A stretch of DNA of 64,000 nt from Streptomyces sp. SolWspMP-5a-2 (GCF_900091845.1 NZ_FMCI01000044.1:62001-126000), one strand, 5' to 3'. Shown: positions 25,156 to 33,208, numbered from the stretch's first letter. Numbers and translations are program-made. Notes: generated by a model from the letters alone, not told the origin.

Positions 25156-27183
25156 TCAGACCAGCGCGGCGATCTTGGGCAGGGTGTAGCCGCGCGCGAT
25201 GAGGTCAGCGGCTTCGCGGCGGCGGTCGCTCGCGGTGGACACGGACACGGAGAGGGCCTCGGCGATCTCGGCGAGTTCGACCGCGTCCGGGAGACCGCCG
25301 GCGGTGAGGATCATCCGGGCGACGCGGCGGGTGTCCCGCTCCCGCGGGGTGAGCCGGGCGGCGTCTTCCGCTTCGACGGCGCGGAGTTCCGTTTCGGCGG
25401 CGCGGCGCCGCGCTTCGACCGCGTCGAGACGCTCCGTCTCGGCAGCGCGCCGGGCTTCAGCGGCGCGCCGCTCAGACACTGCGGCATCCTCGTTGATCTT
25501 GGCGGCGCGCAGCCGTTCTTCAGCGGTCCGCGCCTCCGTTCCGACCGCGCGCCGGTCCGTTTCGGCAGCAGCGGCACGCGCTTCGGCCGCGCACCGTTCC
25601 GCGTCGGCGGCGGCCGTCAGACGGCGGCTCCGCTCCTCGGCGGCCTCCACCGCGGCCTGCTGCGCGGCGGTGACGTCCTGCTCCGTTTCGAGCGCGCGTC
25701 GGCGCGTTTCGACAGCGGCCTTGTGGGCTTCGGCGGCGGCCTTCTCGTTCTGCGCGATCTCCTGCTCGCGGCGCGCGGTTTCGGCCAGGGCGGCGAGGGT
25801 CTCCGCGTCGCTGTCGGCGGCGGCGCGGCGGGCTGCCGCCGCTTCGGCCTCGAGCCGGTCGGCCTCGGCTGTCGCGGCGGCCGCCGCGGCACGGTCCTCG
25901 GCGGCCTGCCGCGCGGCGGCGGCGGCGAGCGCCGACTCGGTGGCCTCCGCTTCCTGGATCGCGACCCGCTCCTCCGCCTCCGCGACCGCGGACGCCTTGG
26001 CGTACGCGGCGCGGGAAGCGACCGAAGCGACCGACTTCCGAGCCTCGGCCCGCTCCTCCGCTTCGGCGACCTCGGCCTGCTTGGCCAGGAGACGGATCCG
26101 GGCGTCGGCCGCGCGGATCTGGGCATCGACTGCCTCCTGCTCAGCGGTCTCCTGCTGCTGCGCCGTCTGGTCTGCCTCGGCCTGGCGGGCCTGCTCCGGG
26201 ATCGCGAGCGCCTCGGCGACCGTGAGCCCGTAGCGCGCCATCGTGATCGGCAGCAGCGCCTCCTTCGGCGCGGACTTCCAGCCGCGCGGGTACCGCTCCC
26301 CCTTGGGGTAGAGGCGGTCCAGCTCCGCTCGGTAGATGAGCTGGTCACAGCGCCTGTCTACCGCTTCCTGGTAGGAGCTGATGCGCAGCAGGACCATGTC
26401 CCGGAACAGCAGGTAGGCGCCGAGCGGGTTCAGGAGCCAGCGCTCGCGCGGGATGCTTTCCCGCGCCTCCTCACCGGCCTCGATGGCCTCGAGGCGGGTC
26501 ACCTGCACGATGACCTTCCGCGCGGCCTCGACGGCGATGACGAACATCACCGGGATCACCGCGTGCATGCCGACACCGACCGGGTCCGCGGTCAGCGACC
26601 GTCCGCCGGACGCCGCGTTGAAGATGATCGTCGCGGCGGTGAAGGCGTGGGCGGTGAGGCGTACGAGGGGCCAGCGGATCCGGCGGCGGGTGAGGACGAG
26701 GTCGAGGGCGTAGAGGACGACGATGCCGACGTCGACGCCGATCGGGAAGACAGCGGCGAAGTCGCCGAAGCCTCGTTTTTCGGCCATGCGGACGAGGGCC
26801 CGGTAGGAGCCGTAGAAGCCGATCCCGGCGAGCCCGAGGCCGCCGAGGAGTGCGAGGAGGTTGAGGCCGTGGTGGGCTGCCCTCGGAACAGATTCCTGCG
26901 CGCTCGGAACGCCCGGGCGCGCGCCCGGAACGGCAACCGGTGCGCTCGGAACGGCCCGGGTACGCGTCTTCGCACTGCGGGTGCGGCGCTGCGCGAAGGG
27001 CAGCCACGGACGGCGCTGGACGTCTGCGCTCGGAACGCCCGGGCGCGCGCTCGGAATGGTGGGCGGTGCGCTCGGAACGCCCGGGCGCGCGGTCGGAATG
27101 GTGGGCGGTGCGCTCGGAACGGCGGCGGGTGTGCCCGGGGCGGGGCGGCGGCGCCGGGTCACGAAGCGCGGCAGGAGGGGCAT
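25156..27183 (-). CDS. DUF2637-type membrane protein with long coiled-coil and C-terminal HTH
   Basis: A 675-residue protein starting at ATG 27183. Residues 1-107 are Pro/Ala-rich with a duplicated 14-residue unit. Residues 108-228 hold four hydrophobic helices typical of DUF2637 (GIGFYGSYRALVRMAEKRGF, FPIGVDVGIVVLYALD). Residues about 335-600 are an Ala/Glu/Arg coiled-coil full of REAE-like heptads. The last 55 residues (LAEIAEALSVSVSTASDRRRE) look like a helix-turn-helix. DUF2637 proteins are known from Streptomyces plasmids, integrative elements and phages, mostly uncharacterised. A membrane-tethered DNA- or partner-binding scaffold is a reasonable inference. Confidence 0.8.
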   Translation of the reverse strand: MPLLPRFVTRRRRPAPGTPAAVPSAPPTIPTARPGVPSAPPTIPSARPGVPSADVQRRPWLPFAQRRTRSAKTRTRAVPSAPVAVPGARPGVPSAQESVPRAAHHGLNLLALLGGLGLAGIGFYGSYRALVRMAEKRGFGDFAAVFPIGVDVGIVVLYALDLVLTRRRIRWPLVRLTAHAFTAATIIFNAASGGRSLTADPVGVGMHAVIPVMFVIAVEAARKVIVQVTRLEAIEAGEEARESIPRERWLLNPLGAYLLFRDMVLLRISSYQEAVDRRCDQLIYRAELDRLYPKGERYPRGWKSAPKEALLPITMARYGLTVAEALAIPEQARQAEADQTAQQQETAEQEAVDAQIRAADARIRLLAKQAEVAEAEERAEARKSVASVASRAAYAKASAVAEAEERVAIQEAEATESALAAAAARQAAEDRAAAAAATAEADRLEAEAAAARRAAADSDAETLAALAETARREQEIAQNEKAAAEAHKAAVETRRRALETEQDVTAAQQAAVEAAEERSRRLTAAADAERCAAEARAAAAETDRRAVGTEARTAEERLRAAKINEDAAVSERRAAEARRAAETERLDAVEARRRAAETELRAVEAEDAARLTPRERDTRRVARMILTAGGLPDAVELAEIAEALSVSVSTASDRRREAADLIARGYTLPKIAALV
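27025..27120. repeat. 42-bp tandem repeat inside the DUF2637 gene
   Basis: Two nearly identical 42-bp copies (27025-27066 and 27067-27108; one base differs) and a 12-base start of a third encode a Pro-rich 14-residue unit. A degenerate further copy starts near 26899. The unit keeps the reading frame and lies in the disordered N-terminal part of the protein. Confidence 0.8.
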
Positions 27184-27269
27184 CAGCGGGGGCCTTCCAG
27201 GAGCGAACCGAGCGGCTTCGGGCGGGCAGACCGACGCCCTCGGAACGGGGCGTCGGCCGGTGGGGCGGG

Positions 27270-27623
27270 TCAGTAGCGGTCGCCGACGTGGGTCCGGCGC
27301 CAACGGGAGCTGCTGACGCAGACCGTGGTGCCGGTGTCGAGCAGGAGCTGCCAGCACTCGGCGGTGCGGTGCGGTACACGGCGGGTTCCGGCGGGTACCT
27401 GGCGGCACGTGCGGACGGTTGTGGTCTTCCGCAGGCGGTGCTTGGTCTGGGTGGTGCACACGCTGCGGTTGCGGCGTTCGCTGGTCCACGTGGTGTGCGC
27501 CGCGGTGTGCGTCTTCTCGACGACCCGGCCGTGCGCCGGGCTGCTGGAGTGGCCCGGCGTGCAAGCGGTGAGCGCGACGGCGAGCACGACCGCGGCCGCC
27601 GCGCCCCGCGCGGCCCTGTTCAT
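27270..27623 (-). CDS. Small lipoprotein
   Basis: A 117-residue protein starting at ATG 27623. A signal peptide (RGAAAAVVLAVALTAC) ends in the lipobox LTAC at residues 18-21. The mature part is basic with four or five cysteines (RSVCTTQTKHRLRKTTTVRTC, ECWQLLL, VCVSSSRW), so disulphides outside the cell are likely. It overlaps the upstream gene by ATGA and precedes the DUF2637 gene in the transcript. A surface-exposed role in exclusion or transfer is possible but unproven. Confidence 0.7.
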   Translation of the reverse strand: MNRAARGAAAAVVLAVALTACTPGHSSSPAHGRVVEKTHTAAHTTWTSERRNRSVCTTQTKHRLRKTTTVRTCRQVPAGTRRVPHRTAECWQLLLDTGTTVCVSSSRWRRTHVGDRY

Positions 27624-27994
27624 TCCTGCCCTCCGGAGGGCAGGAACTTGGTCGCGGTCGCATGGACCGTCAGCCCGTCGACGACGCTGCGGACATCGAC
27701 GTAAAGCGAACTGGAGCTGAAGGGCGTCTCCGCGACGGGGGCGCCCCAGTGCTCCGCCCACTGCCGGACGTCCTCCGGGCTCTCACAGAGGATCTGGATC
27801 CAGCTCGAGTCGCCGGGCTTCTCTCGGCTCCCGAAGTGGACGTCGACCGAGGAGGGAAGGGGCAGATGAGTGGGGAGCGAGGGGATGAGGGCGCGCGCTC
27901 GCTGGCCGAAGCGGAACGCGGCAGCCTCGACCTGGTCGACGCCGTGCTGGAGCTGCGACTCGATTGCGGCCCATCCGGGTCCGGGGCTGGTCAC
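27620..27994 (-). CDS. Hypothetical protein
   Basis: A 124-residue protein with GTG start 27994 overlapping the upstream stop as GTGA. An N-terminal amphipathic helix leads into a compact alpha/beta segment (SSVDVHFGSREKPGDSSWIQ, EDVRQWAEHWG, LYVDVRSVVDGLTVHATATK). It is coupled to the lipoprotein gene. The family is not recognised. Confidence 0.6.
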   Translation of the reverse strand: MTSPGPGWAAIESQLQHGVDQVEAAAFRFGQRARALIPSLPTHLPLPSSVDVHFGSREKPGDSSWIQILCESPEDVRQWAEHWGAPVAETPFSSSSLYVDVRSVVDGLTVHATATKFLPSGGQE

Positions 27995-28566
27995 AGGTCA
28001 CCGTCCAGCTCGGCGCGCTGGTCGGCGGCGGCGAGGGTCTCACCGGCGCGGGCCAGGGCGTTGGAGACGCAGGTGGGGGTGCAGTACCAGCGGTAGACGT
28101 CGTCGGTGCCGGCGACCAGGAGCCGGGTCCAGCCGAACATGTCGACGGGGTCGAAGTCGTGGTCGGTCCCGCAGCCGCGGGTGGGGCAGACGGCGGCGAG
28201 GTCGCGGAGCTCCACGTCGAGGAGCGACGCGAGCCGGACCCGCTCCTCCGGCAGGATCTCGACGTTCACAGCGATGCCGGCGTCGCTGGCGCACCTGATG
28301 ACGGCCCTTTCTGTGAGCGCGGTCCCGTCCGGGTAGTCGACGCTGCCCGCCCAGTCGAGGTTGAGGGCGACGGGTGTGGAGGACTGCGCCCACTGGCGCA
28401 GATGGAGGACAGCGTCGCCGCGGCCGGGGTCAAGCTCCCAGTCCTGCGGGAGGCTCTCGATCTGGTTGGCGGCGTCGGAGAGGACGCCGAGCCGAACGGC
28501 GCTGCCGAGGATCTTCCGCAGGGCCCGGTGACGGGCGGTGAAGAGGTGTTCGGGCGTGTGCTTCAC
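27991..28566 (-). CDS. Hypothetical protein downstream of the glycosyltransferase
   Basis: A 191-residue protein starting at ATG 28566, 22 bases after the glycosyltransferase stop. An alpha/beta N-terminal domain (VALNLDWAGSVDYPDGTALTERAV, VNVEILPEERVRLASLL) is followed by a Cys-containing part (VCPTRGCGTDHDFD, YCTPTCVSNAL) that may be a zinc site. The same alpha/beta pattern is present in weaker form in the next gene. No function can be given. Confidence 0.6.
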   Translation of the reverse strand: MKHTPEHLFTARHRALRKILGSAVRLGVLSDAANQIESLPQDWELDPGRGDAVLHLRQWAQSSTPVALNLDWAGSVDYPDGTALTERAVIRCASDAGIAVNVEILPEERVRLASLLDVELRDLAAVCPTRGCGTDHDFDPVDMFGWTRLLVAGTDDVYRWYCTPTCVSNALARAGETLAAADQRAELDGDL

Positions 28567-28588
28567 GATCTGGTGCTCCCTGTCTGGG

Positions 28589-29953
28589 TCAGCGTCGCCG
28601 GAGAGCGAGCTGGAGGGTCGTTTCGTTGTCGGCGTGGGGGTCCAGGAGCTTCGCGACGGGCGGCAGTTGCTGGGTTGCGTCAGGGGCCGGGCGCGGGGCG
28701 GGGAGGGTGGGGCCGGCGTGAGCGTTGCCGCGGGTGACCCATCCGCGGTCGCGGAGCTTGGCGACGGCCCAGTACTTCGCCGGGTAGATCACGGCGACCT
28801 TGACGATGAGCTCGACCGGGGTGGCCCACAGCCACGTGAGCAGCTTGGTGGTCCAGTGCATGTGCGGCCGGCGGATCATGTACTGGGCGGTCTCGGCGTA
28901 CCGGATGGCGAGGTAAGAGCCGAAGGCGATGGCCACGTACTCGGGGGCGGTGTGGAAGAAGACGCCGGACGCGGTCATGGTGAGCAGGACCGGCAGCATG
29001 ATCCACTGGGTGACGGCGAGGAGGGGGAAGAGGAGCTTCTTCCACTCCAGGTTGATCACCGCGAACGGCAGAGCCTGCCAGGACGACTTGCCCCAGCGGA
29101 GACGCTGTTTGAAGAGGCCGCCCAGACTGTCGGGCATCGCGGAGTGGACGACGGCGTCGTTGACGACGACGACGTCTCCCCGCAGCAGCGCATACATGGT
29201 GAGGCGGCGGTCGTCGCCGTTGGTGCCGGAGGACACGTAGTCGGCCAAGTTGTCGAAGACCACGTGGGCCCGGTAGAGGGCCAGAGCGCCGGAGGTGGTC
29301 TCCACGGCACCCAGGACGGACCGGGACGAGCGGATCATCAGGCAGGACGTGCCGATGTTCAGGTCCGAGATCCGGGTGATCCAGTTGTCGGCGAAGTTCC
29401 GGGTCAGGATCAGGCCCGTCGCCGCCATGACGCGCCGCTTCGACATGGCGCGCATGAGGTGCTCGAGGGCGTCGTCCCCGGGCACGGAGTCGGAGTCGAC
29501 GGTGAGGATGAAGTCCCAGTCCTGGCGGCGCAGCGTCTGCAGGACGCCGGCCTGCGCGCAGCGCTTACCGCCGTTGGGTTGCCGGTGCCAGCGGATCTTC
29601 GGGTGTGGAAACGGGCGGACCGGGGCCTTTGCGGAGCCGTCGTCCATGACGTGGATCTCGGTGACGGGGTAGGTCTGCCGCAGCAGCGCGTCGAGCGCGG
29701 CGCGCAGCAGCTCGGGTTCTTCCTCGAAGGCGGGGACGATCGCGACGACCCGCCCGGTCGCGATGCGGCGCCGCGACCAGTGCGAGTTGACCTCGAGGGA
29801 GGAGATGTAGAAGGTGATGAGCCCTGCGTCGAACAAGTACAGGGCGGTCAGGAAGTGCCGGTCGCTGTCGCCGATGGCGAGGTGGTAGGTGGCCGCCCAG
29901 GCGGCCACCCCCACCGCGCCAAAGACGCAGGCGGCGAGCCTGCTGTACCTCAT
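28589..29953 (-). CDS. Hyaluronan-synthase-like family 2 glycosyltransferase
   Basis: A 454-residue processive membrane glycosyltransferase. Two N-terminal membrane helices (about 5-27 and 36-54) precede the GT2 catalytic domain: DD at 104-105, DSD at 153-155, GDD at 246-248 within TNGDDRRLT, and QRLRW at 283-287. These are the D, DxD, (T/E)D and QxxRW motifs of the hyaluronan/chitin/cellulose synthase group, and GDDR plus RWGKS recall class I hyaluronan synthases. Three or four C-terminal helices (305-395) would form the export channel. It should polymerise a UDP-sugar and extrude the chain. The adjacent UDP-sugar dehydrogenase suggests a uronic-acid-containing polymer. The exact product cannot be read from sequence. 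Confidence 0.88.
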   Translation of the reverse strand: MRYSRLAACVFGAVGVAAWAATYHLAIGDSDRHFLTALYLFDAGLITFYISSLEVNSHWSRRRIATGRVVAIVPAFEEEPELLRAALDALLRQTYPVTEIHVMDDGSAKAPVRPFPHPKIRWHRQPNGGKRCAQAGVLQTLRRQDWDFILTVDSDSVPGDDALEHLMRAMSKRRVMAATGLILTRNFADNWITRISDLNIGTSCLMIRSSRSVLGAVETTSGALALYRAHVVFDNLADYVSSGTNGDDRRLTMYALLRGDVVVVNDAVVHSAMPDSLGGLFKQRLRWGKSSWQALPFAVINLEWKKLLFPLLAVTQWIMLPVLLTMTASGVFFHTAPEYVAIAFGSYLAIRYAETAQYMIRRPHMHWTTKLLTWLWATPVELIVKVAVIYPAKYWAVAKLRDRGWVTRGNAHAGPTLPAPRPAPDATQQLPPVAKLLDPHADNETTLQLALRRR

Positions 29954-30111
29954 CAGCCCGCGTACCTCTTTCCGCGGTTCGCGGCGCGGTAGATCAACGC
30001 ACCGCCCACGACGAGCGCGATGATCGCGGCAATGGTCCAGCTGAATGCCGCGGTGCCTCCGAAGAGCGCGACGGACGCGCCGGTCTTCGCGAGGGTTCCT
30101 CTCCCGTACAT
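29953..30111 (-). CDS. Single-helix membrane peptide between synthase and dehydrogenase
   Basis: A 52-residue protein starting at ATG 30111; its stop shares one base with the synthase start (TGATG). One hydrophobic helix (FSWTIAAIIALVVGGALIYRA) is followed by a basic tail (RAANRGKRYAG). Its position between the two glycan genes and the translational coupling suggest a small partner of the synthase. It is too short for a family assignment. Confidence 0.65.
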   Translation of the reverse strand: MYGRGTLAKTGASVALFGGTAAFSWTIAAIIALVVGGALIYRAANRGKRYAG

Positions 30112-30138
30112 GACCTGTTTCTCCTGTGAGTTGGGCGG

Positions 30139-31389
30139 CTAGAGCCGCTCGATGTGCGGGGCGACGGGCATGACGCCCCGCGTGTCCAGCACGTAGGCCG
30201 ACCCGTCGGCGACGCGCTGGAGGTCGAACTCGTCGTGCGGTGTGAGCAGCACGACGGCGTCGTAGTGGCTCAGGTCGTCCGGCACCCGCGAGCCGGTGAT
30301 CCCCACGTAGTTGGGCATCGGGCTCGGGTCGATGACGGTGACGAGCGCTCCCTTCGCAGTGAGGCGCCTGATGACCTCGAGCGCCGGGGACTGGCGCATG
30401 TCGGCGGTGCCGGGCTTGTAGGCCGCGCCGAGCGCGAGGATCCGGGCTCCGAACATGCCCAGGTGGTGGCGCTGGTTGATGCCGTCCTGAAGGCGCTGGA
30501 CCACGTAGTCGGGCTGGACGCTGTTGATGTCCTGGGCGAGCTCGACGAGGCGGACGGCGTGGCCGTGGCGGGTGCGGGCGTGGTGGGTGAGGTAGACGGG
30601 ATCAACCGGCAGGCAGTGCCCCCCGACGCCCGGCCCCGGCAGGAACTTGGCGAACCCGAACGGCTTGGTGCCCGCCAAGTCGAGGGTGCGCCAGACGTCG
30701 GCGCCCAGGACGTGCGCGAGCTGGGCGAGTTCGTTGACGAGGGCGATGTTGACGTGCCGGAACGTGTTCTCGAAGACCTTCGCGAGCTCGGCTTCCTCGA
30801 GGGTCTCGGCGAGGACGGTGCATTGGGTGATCCCGGCGTAGAAACGCTCGGCCAGGTCGCGGCAGCCGCGGGTGAGTCCGGACACGATCTTCGGGGTGTT
30901 CCCGAACGTCCACGCCGGATTGCCGGGGTCGATCCGCTCGGGGCTGAAGCCGACGTGGAAGTCCTCACCGGCGGTCCATCCGGTGGCCTTCTCCAGGATC
31001 GGGACGACGATGTCGCGGGTGGTGCCCGGGTACGTCGTGGACTCCAGCACGACCAGCGCACCGGCCTGCAGGTGTGCGGCGAGGGTGCGGGTCGCGTTCT
31101 CGACGAAGGACAGATCGGGCTGGCCGTTGGCGAGGGGCGTGGGCACGGTGATGACGGCGACGTCGTAGTCGGCGAGCTCTGCCGGGTGGCGGGTGGGCTC
31201 GTAGCGGCCGGTCAGCAGAGCTCCGGCCAGCGCCTGGTCGTCGACGTCGTCGACGTACGACTTGCCGTTCATGAGGTGGAGCAGTCGCTCCTCGGCGGGT
31301 TCGAACCCGATGACGGTGTGGCCGGCGGTGACGGCGGCCATGGCGAGGGGCAGGCCGACGTAGCCCTGCCCCATCACGGCGATCTTCAC
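30139..31389 (-). CDS. UDP-glucose/UDP-N-acetylhexosamine 6-dehydrogenase
   Basis: A 416-residue NAD-dependent dehydrogenase that oxidises C6 of a UDP-hexose to a uronic acid. The NAD-binding GQGYVG is at residues 7-12, ESTTYPGTT at 116-124, and the catalytic Cys259 lies in GVGGHCLPVDP. The FSPERIDPGN segment (148-157) is closer to the WbpA/VipA-type UDP-N-acetylglucosamine dehydrogenases than to simple UDP-glucose dehydrogenases, so either substrate is possible. Length and domain order (Rossmann, helical middle, C-terminal UDP-binding) are normal. With the synthase and membrane peptide it forms a compact glycan cassette inside the phage element. Confidence 0.92.
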   Translation of the reverse strand: MKIAVMGQGYVGLPLAMAAVTAGHTVIGFEPAEERLLHLMNGKSYVDDVDDQALAGALLTGRYEPTRHPAELADYDVAVITVPTPLANGQPDLSFVENATRTLAAHLQAGALVVLESTTYPGTTRDIVVPILEKATGWTAGEDFHVGFSPERIDPGNPAWTFGNTPKIVSGLTRGCRDLAERFYAGITQCTVLAETLEEAELAKVFENTFRHVNIALVNELAQLAHVLGADVWRTLDLAGTKPFGFAKFLPGPGVGGHCLPVDPVYLTHHARTRHGHAVRLVELAQDINSVQPDYVVQRLQDGINQRHHLGMFGARILALGAAYKPGTADMRQSPALEVIRRLTAKGALVTVIDPSPMPNYVGITGSRVPDDLSHYDAVVLLTPHDEFDLQRVADGSAYVLDTRGVMPVAPHIERL

Positions 31390-31439
31390 GAGTGGAGGTC
31401 CTTCCAGATACCGGAAGCTGGGGTCAGCGGAGGCGGGGC

Positions 31440-31673
31440 CTAGACGTGTCCGGTCGAGGGCGCCCAGTCGGCGGCGTGCTTCCGGGCGGGGCAGGGGCTG
31501 TTCCCCGGGAGAAGCCCCTCGCGGATTCCGGACTCTCCGGTCGTCTCGCGCTGCTGCTGGGCCGTGCGCGAGTTCCGGAGGTCGGCGGCGCAGCGCGCCA
31601 GGAGCTCGGGGGCCGTGGCGCCCAGGTCCTCGACGACGTCGGTGAGGTCGACGGGTCCCAGGTCGCGGCTCAC
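31440..31673 (-). CDS. Small hypothetical protein
   Basis: A 77-residue protein starting at ATG 31673, overlapping the upstream stop as ATGA. The first 40 residues are helical (LTDVVEDLGATAPELLARCAADLRNSRTAQQQ). The rest is coil with one Cys. It is transcribed ahead of the dehydrogenase gene. The function is unknown. Confidence 0.55.
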   Translation of the reverse strand: MSRDLGPVDLTDVVEDLGATAPELLARCAADLRNSRTAQQQRETTGESGIREGLLPGNSPCPARKHAADWAPSTGHV

Positions 31674-32008
31674 TGCGCCACCGCCAGCGTGCGCAGCCGC
31701 GCCGCGTACTCGGCGATCGTTCCGTCCACCGGGGGCAGCGCCTGTGTGACGAGCGGGCCGACGAGGGCTCGGTGGTCGTAGGACACGGCGGGCAGGAGGC
31801 TGCCGATGATGCTGGGGGTGAGGGTGGCGAGGTAGCCGCTGGTCATGCAGGGCTGCCAGGTGCCGCCGAGGGGGTGCTGGCGGGTGGCGAGCTGGGCGAG
31901 CCGACCGGCGAGGGCGATGAAGGCGCGGGCGGTGGTGGTGCGGCGCCAGGTGGAGTCGTCGTGGGGTGCGGGCCCGTTGCCGGTGGTGTGGTCGGTACGG
32001 TTGGGCAT
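31670..32008 (-). CDS. Hypothetical protein, first gene of the glycan/membrane unit
   Basis: A 112-residue protein starting at ATG 32008. It is helical with a hydrophobic centre (RAFIALAGRLAQLATRQ, LTPSIIGSLLPAVSYDHRAL). It is the first leftward gene after the palindrome at 32105-32144, so its promoter should lie in 32009-32170. The family is not recognised. Confidence 0.6.
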   Translation of the reverse strand: MPNRTDHTTGNGPAPHDDSTWRRTTTARAFIALAGRLAQLATRQHPLGGTWQPCMTSGYLATLTPSIIGSLLPAVSYDHRALVGPLVTQALPPVDGTIAEYAARLRTLAVAQ

Positions 32009-32104
32009 GTCTGCCCTTTCGTCGCTGTCAGGGTGGACGCCCCCCGTCCCAATGGGCATGCAGGCCCGGGTCGGGGGGCTTTGTGCATCAGCAGCCATCG
32101 GGCT

Positions 32105-32144
32105 GCTTCCGCCACTGTATGGCATGCCATACGCTTGCGGAAGC
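32105..32144. promoter_or_regulatory. Concentric double palindrome between divergent genes
   Basis: The perfect 16-mer GTATGGCATGCCATAC (32117-32132) is centred inside a second perfect repeat, GCTTCCGC (32105-32112) and GCGGAAGC (32137-32144), with the same centre. It lies between the leftward unit starting at 32008 and a rightward HTH gene at 32171. An autoregulated operator for that HTH protein is the simplest reading. A recombination or partition-type site is an alternative. Confidence 0.65.
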
Positions 32145-32170
32145 GGCCTGCCCAAATCCCGAAGGAGCAG

Positions 32171-32497
32171 GTGTTGATCGAGGAGGAGGTCCAGCGGGTG
32201 GTCGACGCGGTGAACGCAGTGAGGGTCATCGAGGATCCCGAACGCCGGGGGCGAGCCATCACCCAGCTCCTCAAGGCGCAGTCCGAGGGGGAGCCGGACC
32301 TGCGCGAAGAGCGCCGCCGAATCGTGCTCGACTGGCGCGCGGAGGTTCCGCCCGTGTCTTTCCGTGTGATCGCGACGCGCCTCGGTGTGTCCCTGGGCAC
32401 GGTGCAGGACATCGTGCGCGGACATTCCGGCCCCTGGGGCAACCGGAGGAAGCCGAAAAAGGGGGAGGCGGAACCCGAGGCGCCCGAAGGCGCCTGA
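32171..32497 (+). CDS. Small HTH DNA-binding protein
   Basis: A 108-residue protein on the rightward strand. It starts at GTG 32171 or TTG 32174; GGAG lies six to nine bases upstream. A helical N-terminus (EEEVQRVVDAVNAVRVIEDPERRGRAI) is followed by a helix-turn-helix at residues 64-90 (SFRVIATRLGVSLGTVQDIV) and a basic/acidic tail. It is one of few plus-strand genes in the element. The 40-bp concentric palindrome immediately upstream is the likely target, controlling both this gene and the leftward glycan/membrane unit. The target is inferred. Confidence 0.7.
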   Translation: MLIEEEVQRVVDAVNAVRVIEDPERRGRAITQLLKAQSEGEPDLREERRRIVLDWRAEVPPVSFRVIATRLGVSLGTVQDIVRGHSGPWGNRRKPKKGEAEPEAPEGA

Positions 32498-32498
32498 C

Positions 32499-32526
32499 CC
32501 CCCGCCGGGTTTGCCGCAGGCGGGGG
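32499..32526 (+). terminator. 8-bp hairpin just after the HTH gene
   Basis: CCCCCGCC at 32499-32506 pairs with GGCGGGGG at 32519-32526, starting at the stop codon of the rightward HTH gene. It probably ends that transcript. Confidence 0.6.
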
Positions 32527-32564
32527 ATCCGTGTGGCCTCCCGTGGGGAGCCGGGAGGCGCGGC

Positions 32565-32595
32565 GGGTCCTGCCGCCATCAGTGCGGCAGGACCC
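32565..32595. terminator. Perfect 12-bp hairpin between convergent genes
   Basis: GGGTCCTGCCGC at 32565-32576 pairs with 32584-32595 around a 7-base loop. It separates the rightward HTH gene from the leftward gene ending at 32843 and can work in both directions. The rest of the 345-base gap 32498-32842 holds no gene I can support; it contains an 11-mer (TGCACCACAAA, 32640-32650) also found at 17140-17150. Confidence 0.7.
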
Positions 32596-32842
32596 GACTT
32601 GGGGGCTTCACCTGGGGGGCTCAACCACCAGGACCACCATGCACCACAAATCGGCCACACCGATAGACGTCGGCCGAAACTAACTCCCCGAGTGCCGGAG
32701 GCGGCCCCCCTTCAGCTCGCCGAGCGCGGGCCGACAGCCGACTCCTCCGTCCCGCCGCCGCGAGGACGTCACCCAGCCGCGCGAAGCGGCCGGGCAGCAC
32801 CACAAGGTGTTCGGGTGCCCAGGACGTACGGCCGATAGGTAG

Positions 32843-33208
32843 TCAGGCGTCGGAGGCGGACGGTGAGGTCTCGTCTCCCGAGCGCGACTGGAGATCTTGT
32901 GTAAGCACCCATGCCTCGTGCTCCTGGCGGGCGTAGCTGCGGGGGTGGTCCGTCCAGCGGAGGTCCCCGGCCGGGATGGGCCCGCGGCTGGTGCCGTGGG
33001 CCAGGTCGTGAGCGAGGAGCGCGCGGGCGTACGTGTCGGCGTCGACGAGCTGCTGTGCGGCCTCGTCGGGATCGAGTGGGCTGTCCGCCAGGCGGTCGAT
33101 GACGGCGGCGCGGCGGACCAGGAACTCGCGGGTGCGGTCTTCGCCGTCCGGCTCGGCAGAGGCGAGGTGGAGGCGCTGTACCTCGTAGATCTCGGATAGC
33201 AGGTCCAT
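32843..33208 (-). CDS. Hypothetical helical protein
   Basis: A 121-residue protein starting at ATG 33208 with only a weak ribosome-binding site. It is helical and acidic (DLLSEIYEVQRLHLASAEPDGEDRTREFLVRRAAVIDRLAD, DPDEAAQQLVDADTYARALLAHD), resembling small actinomycete proteins of unknown function. It is the last gene before the terminator at 32565-32595. The 166 bases between it and the kinase gene hold no evident gene. Confidence 0.6.
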   Translation of the reverse strand: MDLLSEIYEVQRLHLASAEPDGEDRTREFLVRRAAVIDRLADSPLDPDEAAQQLVDADTYARALLAHDLAHGTSRGPIPAGDLRWTDHPRSYARQEHEAWVLTQDLQSRSGDETSPSASDA

